Below are positions 1-6,781 of a stretch of DNA of 16,550 bases, one piece after another. The DNA comes from an uncultured Sphingopyxis sp. GTDB lineage: Bacteria > Pseudomonadota > Alphaproteobacteria > Sphingomonadales > Sphingomonadaceae. Location: NCBI GenBank assembly GCA_936933955.1, contig CAKZIN010000061.1:1-16550 (forward strand), read 5' to 3'. Each line of letters starts with the position of its first letter. Position 1 is the stretch's first letter. A model generated the notes under the pieces. It was not told where the DNA came from and searched no databases. It worked only from the letters and a program-made list of their open reading frames with translations. The position numbers and the translations under genes are program-made.

Positions 1-314
1 CGGCCGTGGGTCGCCTGCATCTCGCGCATCGCCTGACCGATCAGCTCCGCCGCGCCGTGAAGACTCGCAGCCGACATGATCGTCTCGGTCGTCTCCCCAA
101 GCAGGTAGCGATCGAGCTGCGATTGGATGCGTGTGACGATGCCCTGCGTGATAGAAAGATTGCCGGCGGTCATTAGCACGATCGCCCGCTCGCCCGGCTC
201 CTCCCAGGTGAACATCTTGCGAAAGCGCGAAATATTGTCGACGCCCGCGTTGGTGCGCGTGTCGGAGAGCATAACCAGCCCTTCCTCGACGTTGATCGCC
301 ACGCAGTAGGTCAT
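1..314 (-). CDS. anbu: Anbu proteasome-type Ntn hydrolase, N-terminal part (runs off the window)
   Basis: Partial: about 104 N-terminal residues are visible and the rest lies beyond position 1. The protein begins MTYCVAINVEEGLVMLSDTR, matching the bacterial proteasome-like family called Anbu. If the initiator Met is removed, Thr2 becomes the N-terminal nucleophile. Asp18 (in SDTR) and Lys33 (in RFRK) sit at the spacing of the proteasome Thr1/Asp17/Lys33 triad, so the visible part looks catalytically intact. The start ATG (312-314) overlaps the stop of the upstream transglutaminase gene as ATGA, implying translational coupling. It is the last visible gene of the ATP-grasp, alpha-E, transglutaminase, Anbu operon. 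Family knowledge: Anbu is a self-assembling Ntn hydrolase; its natural substrate is not settled. Family assignment is firm. Confidence 0.92.
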   Translation of the reverse strand, partial: MTYCVAINVEEGLVMLSDTRTNAGVDNISRFRKMFTWEEPGERAIVLMTAGNLSITQGIVTRIQSQLDRYLLGETTETIMSAASLHGAAELIGQAMREMQATHG

Positions 315-1285
315 TGTTGCTGCTGCTCCTGCTGCGCGCGGCCCTGCTGCTGCGGGGCGTCGCGTTGCGCCGATGCGGCGCGAGCAGGCTCCGGCGCGGG
401 CGCGGGCTCGCCCGTGCGACGCGGACGGCGGCTGTCCTGCGCGGCACGCATGCGCCCGACCTGAACGAGCTGCTCGTCGCCCGGCTGCGCGAGGGCGATG
501 CGGACGTCGGCGTCGACGCCGCTTGCGCTGCCACCGACTGCGTGCCCACGTACCGGCGCCGCGTCGCGCGCATCGAGCCCGGTCGTCAGCCGCACGTAAC
601 GCGCGGTCGGACAGAGGTTGGCGGACGGATCGAAGCCCACCCAGCCGAGCCCATCGACCCACGCCTCGGCCCAGGCGTGGGTTTCGTGCAGCGGATGGCC
701 ATCGTCCTTCGCCAGCAGGTAGCCGGTGACATAACGCGCCGGCACGCCATGCGCGCGAGCAGCGGCAATGAAGACGTGCGCCTGATCCTGACAGACGCCG
801 ATCCCACCGCTCATCGCTTCGATGGCGGTTGTGTCTGTGCCCGTCACGCCGCTGACGTAGCGCAACCGCTCATGCACGCGCTCTCGCAAGGCGTGGAGCC
901 AGGCGAGGCGATCGTCCGGGCCGGGCGCGGGGAGCAGGTCGCGGATCGCGCGGTCGGCGCGAGTGTGCGGCGTCACCCGGCAAAAGATGTCCTGCGCCAG
1001 CCGCACGGTGAGGCCCGTGACAAGCCCCGCGCGATCCTCCGTTTCGACGAGGCCCTGGGCGACGATGTCGACGTCGCCCGGCGGCACCGGCCCTGCCCAC
1101 AGCCCGGCGCCCTCACCATAGCCGGTCTCGGTCGAGGGAGCGACCTCCTCGCCGTTGACGGTGACCGCCCAGCGCTTGATCGCCAGCGCGGCGTAAGGCT
1201 CGGGCCACAGCCGCAGCGCGAGGCTGAGCCGCCCCGAACCGCGCGGGAAGTGGTAGACCGTTCGATGGGTGACGACCAGTCGCAG
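311..1285 (-). CDS. Transglutaminase-like (thiol protease fold) protein with Gln-rich C-terminal tail
   Basis: Cytoplasmic protein of the bacterial transglutaminase-like family, with a beta-rich N-terminal domain followed by the papain-fold core. The triad is visible as Cys165 (GGIGVCQDQAHVF), His203 (ETHAWAEAW) and Asp219 (GWVGFDPSAN), numbered from the proposed start. No ATG, GTG or TTG lies near the expected N-terminus. The nearest in-frame ATGs (1381, 1402) are 80-100 bases inside the upstream alpha-E gene and would add a sequence unlike the family. I therefore place the start at CTG 1283-1285, giving 324 residues beginning (M)RLVVTHRTVYHF, 10 bases after the alpha-E stop. The last 50 or so residues are Pro/Ala- then Gln-rich, with 10 Gln in the last 19. 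The stop overlaps the Anbu start as ATGA. Function in the family is thought to be peptide cleavage or transamidation within this operon's pathway. The start is uncertain; the family is secure. Confidence 0.85.
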   Translation of the reverse strand: MRLVVTHRTVYHFPRGSGRLSLALRLWPEPYAALAIKRWAVTVNGEEVAPSTETGYGEGAGLWAGPVPPGDVDIVAQGLVETEDRAGLVTGLTVRLAQDIFCRVTPHTRADRAIRDLLPAPGPDDRLAWLHALRERVHERLRYVSGVTGTDTTAIEAMSGGIGVCQDQAHVFIAAARAHGVPARYVTGYLLAKDDGHPLHETHAWAEAWVDGLGWVGFDPSANLCPTARYVRLTTGLDARDAAPVRGHAVGGSASGVDADVRIALAQPGDEQLVQVGRMRAAQDSRRPRRTGEPAPAPEPARAASAQRDAPQQQGRAQQEQQQQ

Positions 1286-1295
1286 GCGTTTCGCT

Positions 1296-2237
1296 TCAGA
1301 CGAAATGATACGCCTCCCCGATATCGCGCGAGGTCCGGTCGAGCTCGGCGAGCGATTCCAGCACGAACTCGTGCAGACCATATTGGAAAATCGCGCCCGC
1401 ACGCATCCGCTGCAACCGGGTGTCGAGGCGGGCGACGCTGCGGTCCGCCTCCTGCTCTCCGCTCACCGTCTGCGCCAAACGGTCGAGATGATAGCGCAAT
1501 TGATCGACGCTGTAGGCGAGGCTGCGCGGAAAGATGCGGTTGATCAGCAGGAAGTCGGTGATGTGCCACGGCCGCACATTGTCGCGATAGACATGGTAAT
1601 AGGCGCGCAGCCCGGACACCGTCTGAAGCAGCGCATTCCAGCGATAATGGTCGCGATGCCCGCCCATCACCTCCCCCTCCGGAAGGAGCAGGTGATAATT
1701 GGTGTCGAGCAGCCGCAGGGTGAGGCCCGCGCGCTCCACCGCGCCACCGATGCGCAGAAAATGATAGCCCTCGTTCCGCAACATCGAGGTCGAGACCGCG
1801 CCGCGAAAGCGCGCGACATAGCCTCGCGTCCAGTCGATCAGTTGCGGCAGATCACGCACGGCACGCTCGGTGTTGAGCCGTTCCAGCTTGCGCCACCCGT
1901 CGTTCAGCGCCTCCCACATCTCAGCCGTCAGCGCGGTGCGCACCGCCCGCCCGTTGGCACGCGCGCGGTCAAGGCTGGCGCGGATCGAGGAGGGGTTGTC
2001 GGGATCGAGTAGAAGCACCGCGACCGCGTCGGCCTCGCTGACTTCCGCGCCCCGATCGACGAAGCGCTCGCACCCGGCGACGCGCAGCACCGAACGCCAA
2101 TCGTCGGCGCTGATGCCATCGGGCAGCATCGACAGACGCCGTCCGAACATGAGCAGTCGACCGGTCGCGTCGGCACGCTCAGCATAGCGCGCCAGCCAAT
2201 AGAGGTTGGACGCGGTTCTCGACAGCATCTGGGTCAT
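1296..2237 (-). CDS. Alpha-E domain-containing protein
   Basis: A 313-residue, mostly helical protein beginning MTQMLSRTASNLYWLARYAERAD, the typical opening of alpha-E proteins. These nearly always travel with a circularly permuted ATP-grasp protein and a transglutaminase. ATG 2235-2237 was chosen because it overlaps the stop of the upstream ATP-grasp gene as ATGA; an in-frame ATG at 2252 would add only five residues. Helical segments continue to the end (for example ESLAELDRTSRDIGEAYHFV), and no signal peptide or membrane segment is seen. No catalytic residues are established for the family. It is generally taken to assist or form part of the ATP-grasp enzyme, so a partner role is an inference from co-occurrence. 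It lies between the ATP-grasp gene (4-base overlap) and the transglutaminase gene. Confidence 0.88.
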   Translation of the reverse strand: MTQMLSRTASNLYWLARYAERADATGRLLMFGRRLSMLPDGISADDWRSVLRVAGCERFVDRGAEVSEADAVAVLLLDPDNPSSIRASLDRARANGRAVRTALTAEMWEALNDGWRKLERLNTERAVRDLPQLIDWTRGYVARFRGAVSTSMLRNEGYHFLRIGGAVERAGLTLRLLDTNYHLLLPEGEVMGGHRDHYRWNALLQTVSGLRAYYHVYRDNVRPWHITDFLLINRIFPRSLAYSVDQLRYHLDRLAQTVSGEQEADRSVARLDTRLQRMRAGAIFQYGLHEFVLESLAELDRTSRDIGEAYHFV

Positions 2238-3658
2238 GGCTCGAGCACCCAACTGTCCTTCACTCCGCCCCCTTGCGAGCTGTTAACCACCAGCGACCCT
2301 GGCGTCAGCGCGACGCGGGTGAGGCCGCCTGGAACGAGACGAATATTTTTGCCGACCAGGCAGTACGGACGGAAGTCGACGTGTCGACCGACGATTTCAG
2401 CCGCACCGCCCTGCCCTTCTGCCAGCGTTGGCGCGGTCGACAGGTCGAGCGTCGGTTGCGCGATGTAATTGTCGGGATTCGCGCGGATACGCTTCGCGAA
2501 CGCCTCGATCTCCGCCTGCGTAGCCTTGGGCCCGATCAGCATGCCGTAACCACCCGAGCCGTGCACTTCCTTCACCACCAGATCGGCGAGATTTTCGAGC
2601 ACATAGTCAAGCTCACCGCCCTCCCCGCAGCGCCACGTCTGGACGTTCGGAAGCAGCGCCTCCTGCCCGAGGTAGAAGCGGATCATCTCGGGCACGTAAG
2701 TATAGATCGCCTTGTCGTCGGCGATCCCTGCGCCGGGGGCGGAAACGATCGTCACCTGCCCGCGCCGATAGGCATGGAACAGCCCGGGCACGCCCAACAG
2801 CGAATCCGGTCGAAACGCGAGCGGGTCGAGGTAGGCGTCGTCGATGCGGCGATAAATGACGTCGACCTGCCGCGGACCGGCGATCGTCTTCATCTTCACC
2901 CCGCCGTCATCGACGATCAGGTCGGCCGGCTCCACCAGCTCGACCCCCATCAGGTCGGCGAGATAGCTGTGCTCATAATAAGCGGAGTTGAGCGGACCCG
3001 GCGTCAGCACGACCGCGGTTGGATCGCCGCGGCTTGCGGGAGGCGCCATTTCTCGCAGCGTTTCAAACAAGAGCTGCGGGTAGTTCTCGACCGGGCGCAC
3101 TTGGCCGCCAGCGAATAGCGTCGGAAACATCCGCTGCATGATCGCGCGATTTTCGAGCATGTACGAGACGCCGGACGGGGTACGGCAATTGTCCTCCAGC
3201 ACTGCGAAGTCCTGCGCGCCGGTGCGCACGATATCGATCCCGACGACGTGGCTGTAGACGCCCCCCGGCGGGTCGAAGCCAAGCATTTGCGGCACGAACG
3301 CCGCATTGTCGTAGACCAGCCGCCCCGGGACGATACCCGCCCGCACGATCTCTCCGCGGTGATAGATGTCGTGGATGAAGGCGTTGAGCGCTCTCGCTCG
3401 CTGCCGGATCCCCTGGTCGAGTCGGCTCCATTCGCGCGCAGAAAAAACGCGGGGGATAAGGTCGAAGGGGATCAGCCGCTCGGGATCGCCGCCTTCGCCA
3501 TAGACCGCGAAGGTGATGCCGATGCGCCGAAAGATCGCCTCCGCCTCCTCGCGACGGTGATGGAGGCCGTCGACGCCGACTTCATCGATCCAGCGCGCGA
3601 CGTCGGCGTAGGCGGCGCGGGTCAGACCGTCTTCGTCACGCCATTCGTCAAACGCCAT
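2234..3658 (-). CDS. Circularly permuted type 2 ATP-grasp protein
   Basis: A 474-residue cytoplasmic protein of the circularly permuted ATP-grasp family, which contains predicted ATP-dependent carboxylate-amine (peptide-type) ligases. Visible hallmarks are the HVVGIDIVRTG and VLEDNCRTPSGVSYMLENR region near residues 135-175, the TPGPLNSAYYEHSYLA segment, the VDVIYRRIDDAYLDPL segment, the Gly-rich VVKEVHGSGGYGMLIGP loop near residue 365 and the C-terminal GGGVKDSWVL motif. Length is normal for the family. Start ATG 3656-3658 follows a purine-rich stretch on the minus strand (GAGAGG about 13 bases upstream), a weak ribosome-binding signal. It is the first gene of a tightly coupled operon with alpha-E, transglutaminase and Anbu genes. 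The ligase activity comes from family knowledge; the substrates are unknown. Confidence 0.9.
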   Translation of the reverse strand: MAFDEWRDEDGLTRAAYADVARWIDEVGVDGLHHRREEAEAIFRRIGITFAVYGEGGDPERLIPFDLIPRVFSAREWSRLDQGIRQRARALNAFIHDIYHRGEIVRAGIVPGRLVYDNAAFVPQMLGFDPPGGVYSHVVGIDIVRTGAQDFAVLEDNCRTPSGVSYMLENRAIMQRMFPTLFAGGQVRPVENYPQLLFETLREMAPPASRGDPTAVVLTPGPLNSAYYEHSYLADLMGVELVEPADLIVDDGGVKMKTIAGPRQVDVIYRRIDDAYLDPLAFRPDSLLGVPGLFHAYRRGQVTIVSAPGAGIADDKAIYTYVPEMIRFYLGQEALLPNVQTWRCGEGGELDYVLENLADLVVKEVHGSGGYGMLIGPKATQAEIEAFAKRIRANPDNYIAQPTLDLSTAPTLAEGQGGAAEIVGRHVDFRPYCLVGKNIRLVPGGLTRVALTPGSLVVNSSQGGGVKDSWVLEP

Positions 3659-3689
3659 CAGCCCCGGCCCTGCCTCTCACCCTGAAACG

Positions 3690-3705
3690 CGCCGCTTAGG
3701 CGGCG
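3690..3705 (-). terminator. Possible weak intrinsic terminator after the ParA/RHH/SPOR operon
   Basis: A perfect 6-base GC stem (CGCCGC / GCGGCG) with a 4-base loop sits in the 81-base gap between the TPR-SPOR gene stop (3740) and the ATP-grasp start (3658). On the minus strand it is followed by CGTTTC, only three T residues, so termination would be inefficient at best. It is placed to separate the two minus-strand operons, but read-through is plausible. Confidence 0.35.
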
Positions 3706-3739
3706 GGTGGAGCGGGGGCAAGGTCCGGTCCGGTCGCGT

Positions 3740-5236
3740 TCAGCGCGACGCCACTCGAACGCGGGTGCGCGTCGCGGCGAGCCGCTGTCCGGGCTGCGCT
3801 CGGCTGGCCCACAGCACCGTCTCACTCGGCGCCATTGCGCGCACGAAGCAGCGCCCACGCGCCAGCGATTGGCAGGCACGCGCCGCCGCCGCCTGCGAGC
3901 CAAAGCCCGTGAGCGAAAGCCGGTAGAAAGTCCGCCCGCGCACGACCGCGCGCGTGGTCACCGCGCGACGCGCCGCGATGTCGGGGGAACGTGCGGCCAA
4001 TCGCCGCCATTCGCTGCGCGCGGTGCCCGCACGATCGAACGCGGCGAGCTGGATGCTCCACCGCCCGTTGGTCGCCTGCCGGGCGCTGCCGAGGCGAACC
4101 GCAGCCACAATGCGAGGCGCGCTACGGGCGCGGAAAGGTCGACTGACCGCTGCAACGATGCGCTCGAGCGTGCTGCGCGAGGCGGCTTCCGCCCGGGTGG
4201 GGAGAGGCTGCACCACCGGGTTGGACACGAACTGGAGACTCGCCGGCGCGACCGACGCAACCTGTTCCGTCGGCGCAGGCATAGCCGCAGGCGCGGGTAG
4301 AGCCACGGTCGCAACCGGCTGCGGTGCGGGCGGCGCCTCCAACGCGGGGGCCGGGGGCGGCGGAGCGGGCGGCGTCGCCTCGGCGAGCTGCGCGCGGACC
4401 TCCGGCGCGACTTGTGCGTCCGGCGCACGCGGCGCGTAGAGAGCGAGCGGCGCAGGATCTTCGCTCGCCGCAAGCCGGGGCGCACGCGTGTGCCCGTCCA
4501 GCGCGAGCCGGTGCGGCATGCCAGGATCATCGCTCGCATCACGACCGAGCAGGCCCGCGATCTTGGCGCGACCCGTGGAGGCGCCTGCGATGCGCGCCCA
4601 TTCGGCAATGCGCTGCTCCGACGCGGCAGGTCCAATGTCCTGCGCGGCGATCACCCGGGCCTCCAGCCAACGCCCCGCTAGGGCGTAAGCGAGAGCAAGG
4701 TTTTGCCGATCCCGCGCCGTCGCATCGTTGGCCCGAGCGACGTCAGTGAGCACCATCACCGCCCGCTCCGCCGAACCGGCCAGCGCCAGCGCAAGGCCGT
4801 AATCGGATGCGGGCAGACGCTCGGCATTGCGATCCAGCAAGGCGAGCGCGTCCGGCGAGCGATCGTTGGCGACCAGCGCCATCGCCGCGCCGACGATCGT
4901 GCGGCTGTCGCTCGCGCCAAGTGCAAGCGCCGCGTCGAAGCTTTCATCGGCCGAAACGTAGCGCCCAGCCGAAAGATATGTCCGCGCGAGCAGAGCGCGA
5001 TGTTCCGGATTTTGCGGGTCGGCAGCAACCGCCGCTTCCGCGCTCGTGACCGCACGATCGAGCCGACCGCGCGCAAGCTCGCGTTGCGCATCTTCAGCGG
5101 AGCGCGCGGCGGCGGCCGGGTTCACTCCGGCGTCGCCGGCGTCCGCCTGCAGCGGCGCGAAGCTCAGCGTGCCGAGCGCGAGCATCACCGCAGACGCGGC
5201 GAGTTTGAGGCGCGCTTTCGGATCGAGCTGCATCAT
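3740..5236 (-). CDS. Exported TPR and SPOR domain protein
   Basis: A 498-residue protein. Residues 1-33 form a signal peptide: a basic start, then a hydrophobic run (KLAASAVMLALGTLSFAPL), with likely cleavage near ADAG. Residues 43-200 contain TPR-like helix pairs, for example AEDAQRELARGRLDRAVTSA and ALLARTYLSAGRYVSADESF. Residues 280-345 are a Pro/Ala-rich linker. Residues 390-468 are a SPOR domain (GRWSIQLAAF, FYRLSLTGFGSQAAAARAC), which in known proteins binds denuded septal peptidoglycan. It has the Cys pair C455/C463 seen in many SPOR domains. The start ATG (5234-5236, first of two consecutive ATGs) overlaps the stop of the RHH-like gene as ATGA, so translation is probably coupled. It acts in the periplasm, while its operon partners ParA and the RHH-like protein are cytoplasmic. 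Domain calls are firm; the cellular role is inferred. Confidence 0.85.
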   Translation of the reverse strand: MMQLDPKARLKLAASAVMLALGTLSFAPLQADAGDAGVNPAAAARSAEDAQRELARGRLDRAVTSAEAAVAADPQNPEHRALLARTYLSAGRYVSADESFDAALALGASDSRTIVGAAMALVANDRSPDALALLDRNAERLPASDYGLALALAGSAERAVMVLTDVARANDATARDRQNLALAYALAGRWLEARVIAAQDIGPAASEQRIAEWARIAGASTGRAKIAGLLGRDASDDPGMPHRLALDGHTRAPRLAASEDPAPLALYAPRAPDAQVAPEVRAQLAEATPPAPPPPAPALEAPPAPQPVATVALPAPAAMPAPTEQVASVAPASLQFVSNPVVQPLPTRAEAASRSTLERIVAAVSRPFRARSAPRIVAAVRLGSARQATNGRWSIQLAAFDRAGTARSEWRRLAARSPDIAARRAVTTRAVVRGRTFYRLSLTGFGSQAAAARACQSLARGRCFVRAMAPSETVLWASRAQPGQRLAATRTRVRVASR

Positions 5237-5886
5237 TCCTGTCCTTCCGAAGCGGCGTTCGCGAACGCCGTCACCGCCGGCTGGTCGGCGAGAAACTGGT
5301 CGAGCAGCCGCACGAGCAACTGCTGCGAGGAAAGGTTTGCCGTAACGCTCGCCAACCGCAGCTTGAGGTGGCGCTCCGGATCGAGGCGCAGCGTGAACGC
5401 GTAGCTCCCACGCGCGCCCGGTTTCACCCGCGGCGCGCGAGCAACCCGCGGTCGAGGTTGCGACTGCGTCTCGGCCGCAACGGTCGGCGACCCACCAGCG
5501 AGCGACGCGGCGAGCGCGGCCTGCTGCTCCGCGACCGGGCTCGGCACCTGGTCGGGCACGCTCACCCCAACTGTGATCGGTGCGATCTCTGCCGCAGTCG
5601 GCGCATCGACGAAATCGTCGAGAGGGCGGTCGGGCGCGGCGGGATGCGTCAACATCGGCGTCAGGCCGTGATCGACGTGGCGCACAGGTTCGACGTCGCT
5701 CTGAACGGGGTCGACATCATAGCCCATGTCGTTCCAGCCGAGGTCTTCGTGCGCCTGGTGCGCGACGTTTCCGCTAAGGCTCGCGAAGCCGCCGAGCGGC
5801 ATCTGACGACGCATTGCGGGGCGCGCCGCGCCCTTACGAGCGAGGAGGCCTGCCGACAGCGATGCGATAGGTTTGGATTCTGCCAT
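5233..5886 (-). CDS. Ribbon-helix-helix-like protein, probable partner of the adjacent ParA ATPase
   Basis: A 217-residue protein not recognised as a named family. The start is ATG 5884-5886, preceded on the minus strand by a GGGGAGGG ribosome site about 9 bases upstream; earlier in-frame ATGs lie inside parA. Residues 1-28 are basic, with a compact segment (LLARKGAARPAMRRQ). Residues 29-159 are low-complexity and Pro/Ala/Asp-rich, probably disordered. Residues 162-199 (SYAFTLRLDPERHLKLRLAS, then SSQQLLVRLLDQFLA) have a strand-helix-helix pattern like ribbon-helix-helix DNA-binding proteins. It lies 17 bases after parA, and its stop overlaps the SPOR gene start. Known ParA partners often use an N-terminal basic peptide to stimulate the ATPase. 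By analogy this may be the ParA activator and DNA- or cargo-binding adaptor, and perhaps an operon autoregulator. Gene is real; function inferred. Confidence 0.7.
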   Translation of the reverse strand: MAESKPIASLSAGLLARKGAARPAMRRQMPLGGFASLSGNVAHQAHEDLGWNDMGYDVDPVQSDVEPVRHVDHGLTPMLTHPAAPDRPLDDFVDAPTAAEIAPITVGVSVPDQVPSPVAEQQAALAASLAGGSPTVAAETQSQPRPRVARAPRVKPGARGSYAFTLRLDPERHLKLRLASVTANLSSQQLLVRLLDQFLADQPAVTAFANAASEGQE

Positions 5887-5903
5887 GTCTCTCGCCCTCC
5901 CCG

Positions 5904-6629
5904 TCAGCTCGCGACGCGGCGGCCGAAGCCGCCACCGAGGGGACGAATTGCGCCCGGAGCGACCGGCTGCGCGGCCATCGTCGGCGCGCTGAATACGGTG
6001 CGGCGGAAATTCTTTTCGAGGCGATCGGAGACATAGTCCCACAGCGCCACGACCTCCTGCGAGGAGCGGCCGTTGGGATCGACCTCCATTACTGTGCGCC
6101 CGTCGATCATCGACGCGGCAAAGTCAGTGCGGTGGTGAAGCGTTACCGGCGCCACGGTGCCATGCTGCGACAGCGCAACCGCTGCTTCGCTGGTGATGCG
6201 CGCCTTTGGGGTCGCTGCGTTGACGACGAAGATCAGCGGCTTGCCCGCCCGATCGCAGAGGTCGACCGTGGCTCCCACCGCGCGCAGATCGTGCGGGCTG
6301 GGTCGCGTCGGCACTACAATCAACTCCGCGACCGAAATCACGCTTTGGATGGCCATGGTGATCGCGGGGGGAGTGTCGATGACGGCGAGCTTGAAGCCCT
6401 GCTGCCGCAGTATCTCGAGGTCATTGGCCAGCCTTGCAACCGTCGTCTGCGCGAAAGCGGGATACTCGCTCTCACGCTCGTTCCACCAGTCGGCGAGGCT
6501 GCCTTGCGGATCGATGTCGATCAGCACCACGGGACCATGCCCGGCGCGCTGCGCCTGAACGGCCAAGTGCCCCGACAGTGTCGTCTTGCCCGACCCGCCC
6601 TTCTGTGAGGCCATCGCCAATACGCGCAA
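5904..6629 (-). CDS. ParA-family Walker-type ATPase
   Basis: A cytoplasmic P-loop ATPase of the ParA/MinD superfamily, 241 residues from the proposed start. The deviant Walker A motif is ASQKGGSGKTTL with the signature lysine; Walker A' is VVLIDIDPQGSLADWW and Walker B is LAVIDTPPA, followed by VVPTRPSPHDL. The typical family opening RVLAMASQKGG follows TTG 6627-6629, which has a GGGGGA ribosome-like site six bases upstream. The alternative ATG 6687-6689 adds 20 residues, lies inside an inverted repeat and has poor ribosome-site spacing. The C-terminal extension after DRLEKNFRR is unstructured-looking. Family members segregate DNA or position protein complexes using nucleoid-bound ATP dimers. 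Here it heads an operon with an RHH-like protein and a SPOR protein, suggesting intracellular positioning; it is not the chromosomal parAB pair. Family secure, start and role uncertain. Confidence 0.88.
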   Translation of the reverse strand: MRVLAMASQKGGSGKTTLSGHLAVQAQRAGHGPVVLIDIDPQGSLADWWNERESEYPAFAQTTVARLANDLEILRQQGFKLAVIDTPPAITMAIQSVISVAELIVVPTRPSPHDLRAVGATVDLCDRAGKPLIFVVNAATPKARITSEAAVALSQHGTVAPVTLHHRTDFAASMIDGRTVMEVDPNGRSSQEVVALWDYVSDRLEKNFRRTVFSAPTMAAQPVAPGAIRPLGGGFGRRVAS

Positions 6630-6680
6630 AGTACGTCCCCCGAATTTAGGTCCACCCCAGGTATCGGCGTCGGCACATGC

Positions 6681-6702
6681 CCCAATCATCCTAAAGATTG
6701 GG
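6681..6702. promoter_or_regulatory. Inverted repeat in the ParA / SPOR divergent intergenic region
   Basis: A perfect 7-base inverted repeat, CCCAATC, 8-base AT-richer spacer, GATTGGG. It lies between the divergent parA-like gene and the Sel1/SPOR gene, upstream of the proposed TTG start of parA and covering the alternative ATG. It could be an operator, for example for the RHH-like protein of the operon, or a leader hairpin. Immediately overlapping it, 6692-6706 reads TAAA-N7-TTAA, one mismatch from the TTAA-N7-TTAA consensus of the alphaproteobacterial cell-cycle regulator CtrA. Both readings are hypotheses. Confidence 0.45.
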
Positions 6703-6723
6703 TTAAGCGGCGCCGCTCGGCGC

Positions 6724-6752
6724 TTGGCTGGGAACCCGGCGGCGGCTAAACT
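6724..6752 (+). promoter_or_regulatory. Candidate sigma-70-type promoter for the Sel1/SPOR gene
   Basis: A -35-like TTGGCT (6724-6729) and a -10-like TAAACT (6747-6752) are separated by exactly 17 bases; each matches 4 of 6 consensus positions. The -10 element ends about 30 bases before the ATG at 6782, leaving a short leader. It is the best promoter-like pair in this gap, but no experimental support is available. Confidence 0.45.
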
Positions 6753-6781
6753 CTGTCGGCAGGTAAAGAGCGGGTGACAGG

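Noticed and set aside
316..355. CTG/CAG-rich tract that looks like a microsatellite
   Set aside because: It is explained by the Gln codons of the transglutaminase tail on the minus strand; units are interrupted, so it is not listed as a separate repeat, although the tail itself is flagged.
314..1543. A 409-codon open frame on the plus strand opposite the transglutaminase and alpha-E genes
   Set aside because: Its translation is Arg/Ala/Gly-rich low-complexity sequence without recognisable motifs and is antisense to two secure genes; long antisense frames are expected at this G+C content.
2273..3118. A 281-codon plus-strand open frame opposite the ATP-grasp gene
   Set aside because: Composition-driven shadow of the ATP-grasp coding sequence; no start signal or motif supports it.
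5904..6629. Interpretation of the ParA gene as the chromosomal parA of a parAB-parS locus
   Set aside because: No ParB gene or gidA/gidB neighbours and no parS-like 16-base palindrome were seen; the partner gene is RHH-like.
6707..6716. GCGGCGCCGC palindrome in the ParA/SPOR intergenic region
   Set aside because: A short GC-only palindrome is expected by chance at this base composition and has no T-tract or other context.
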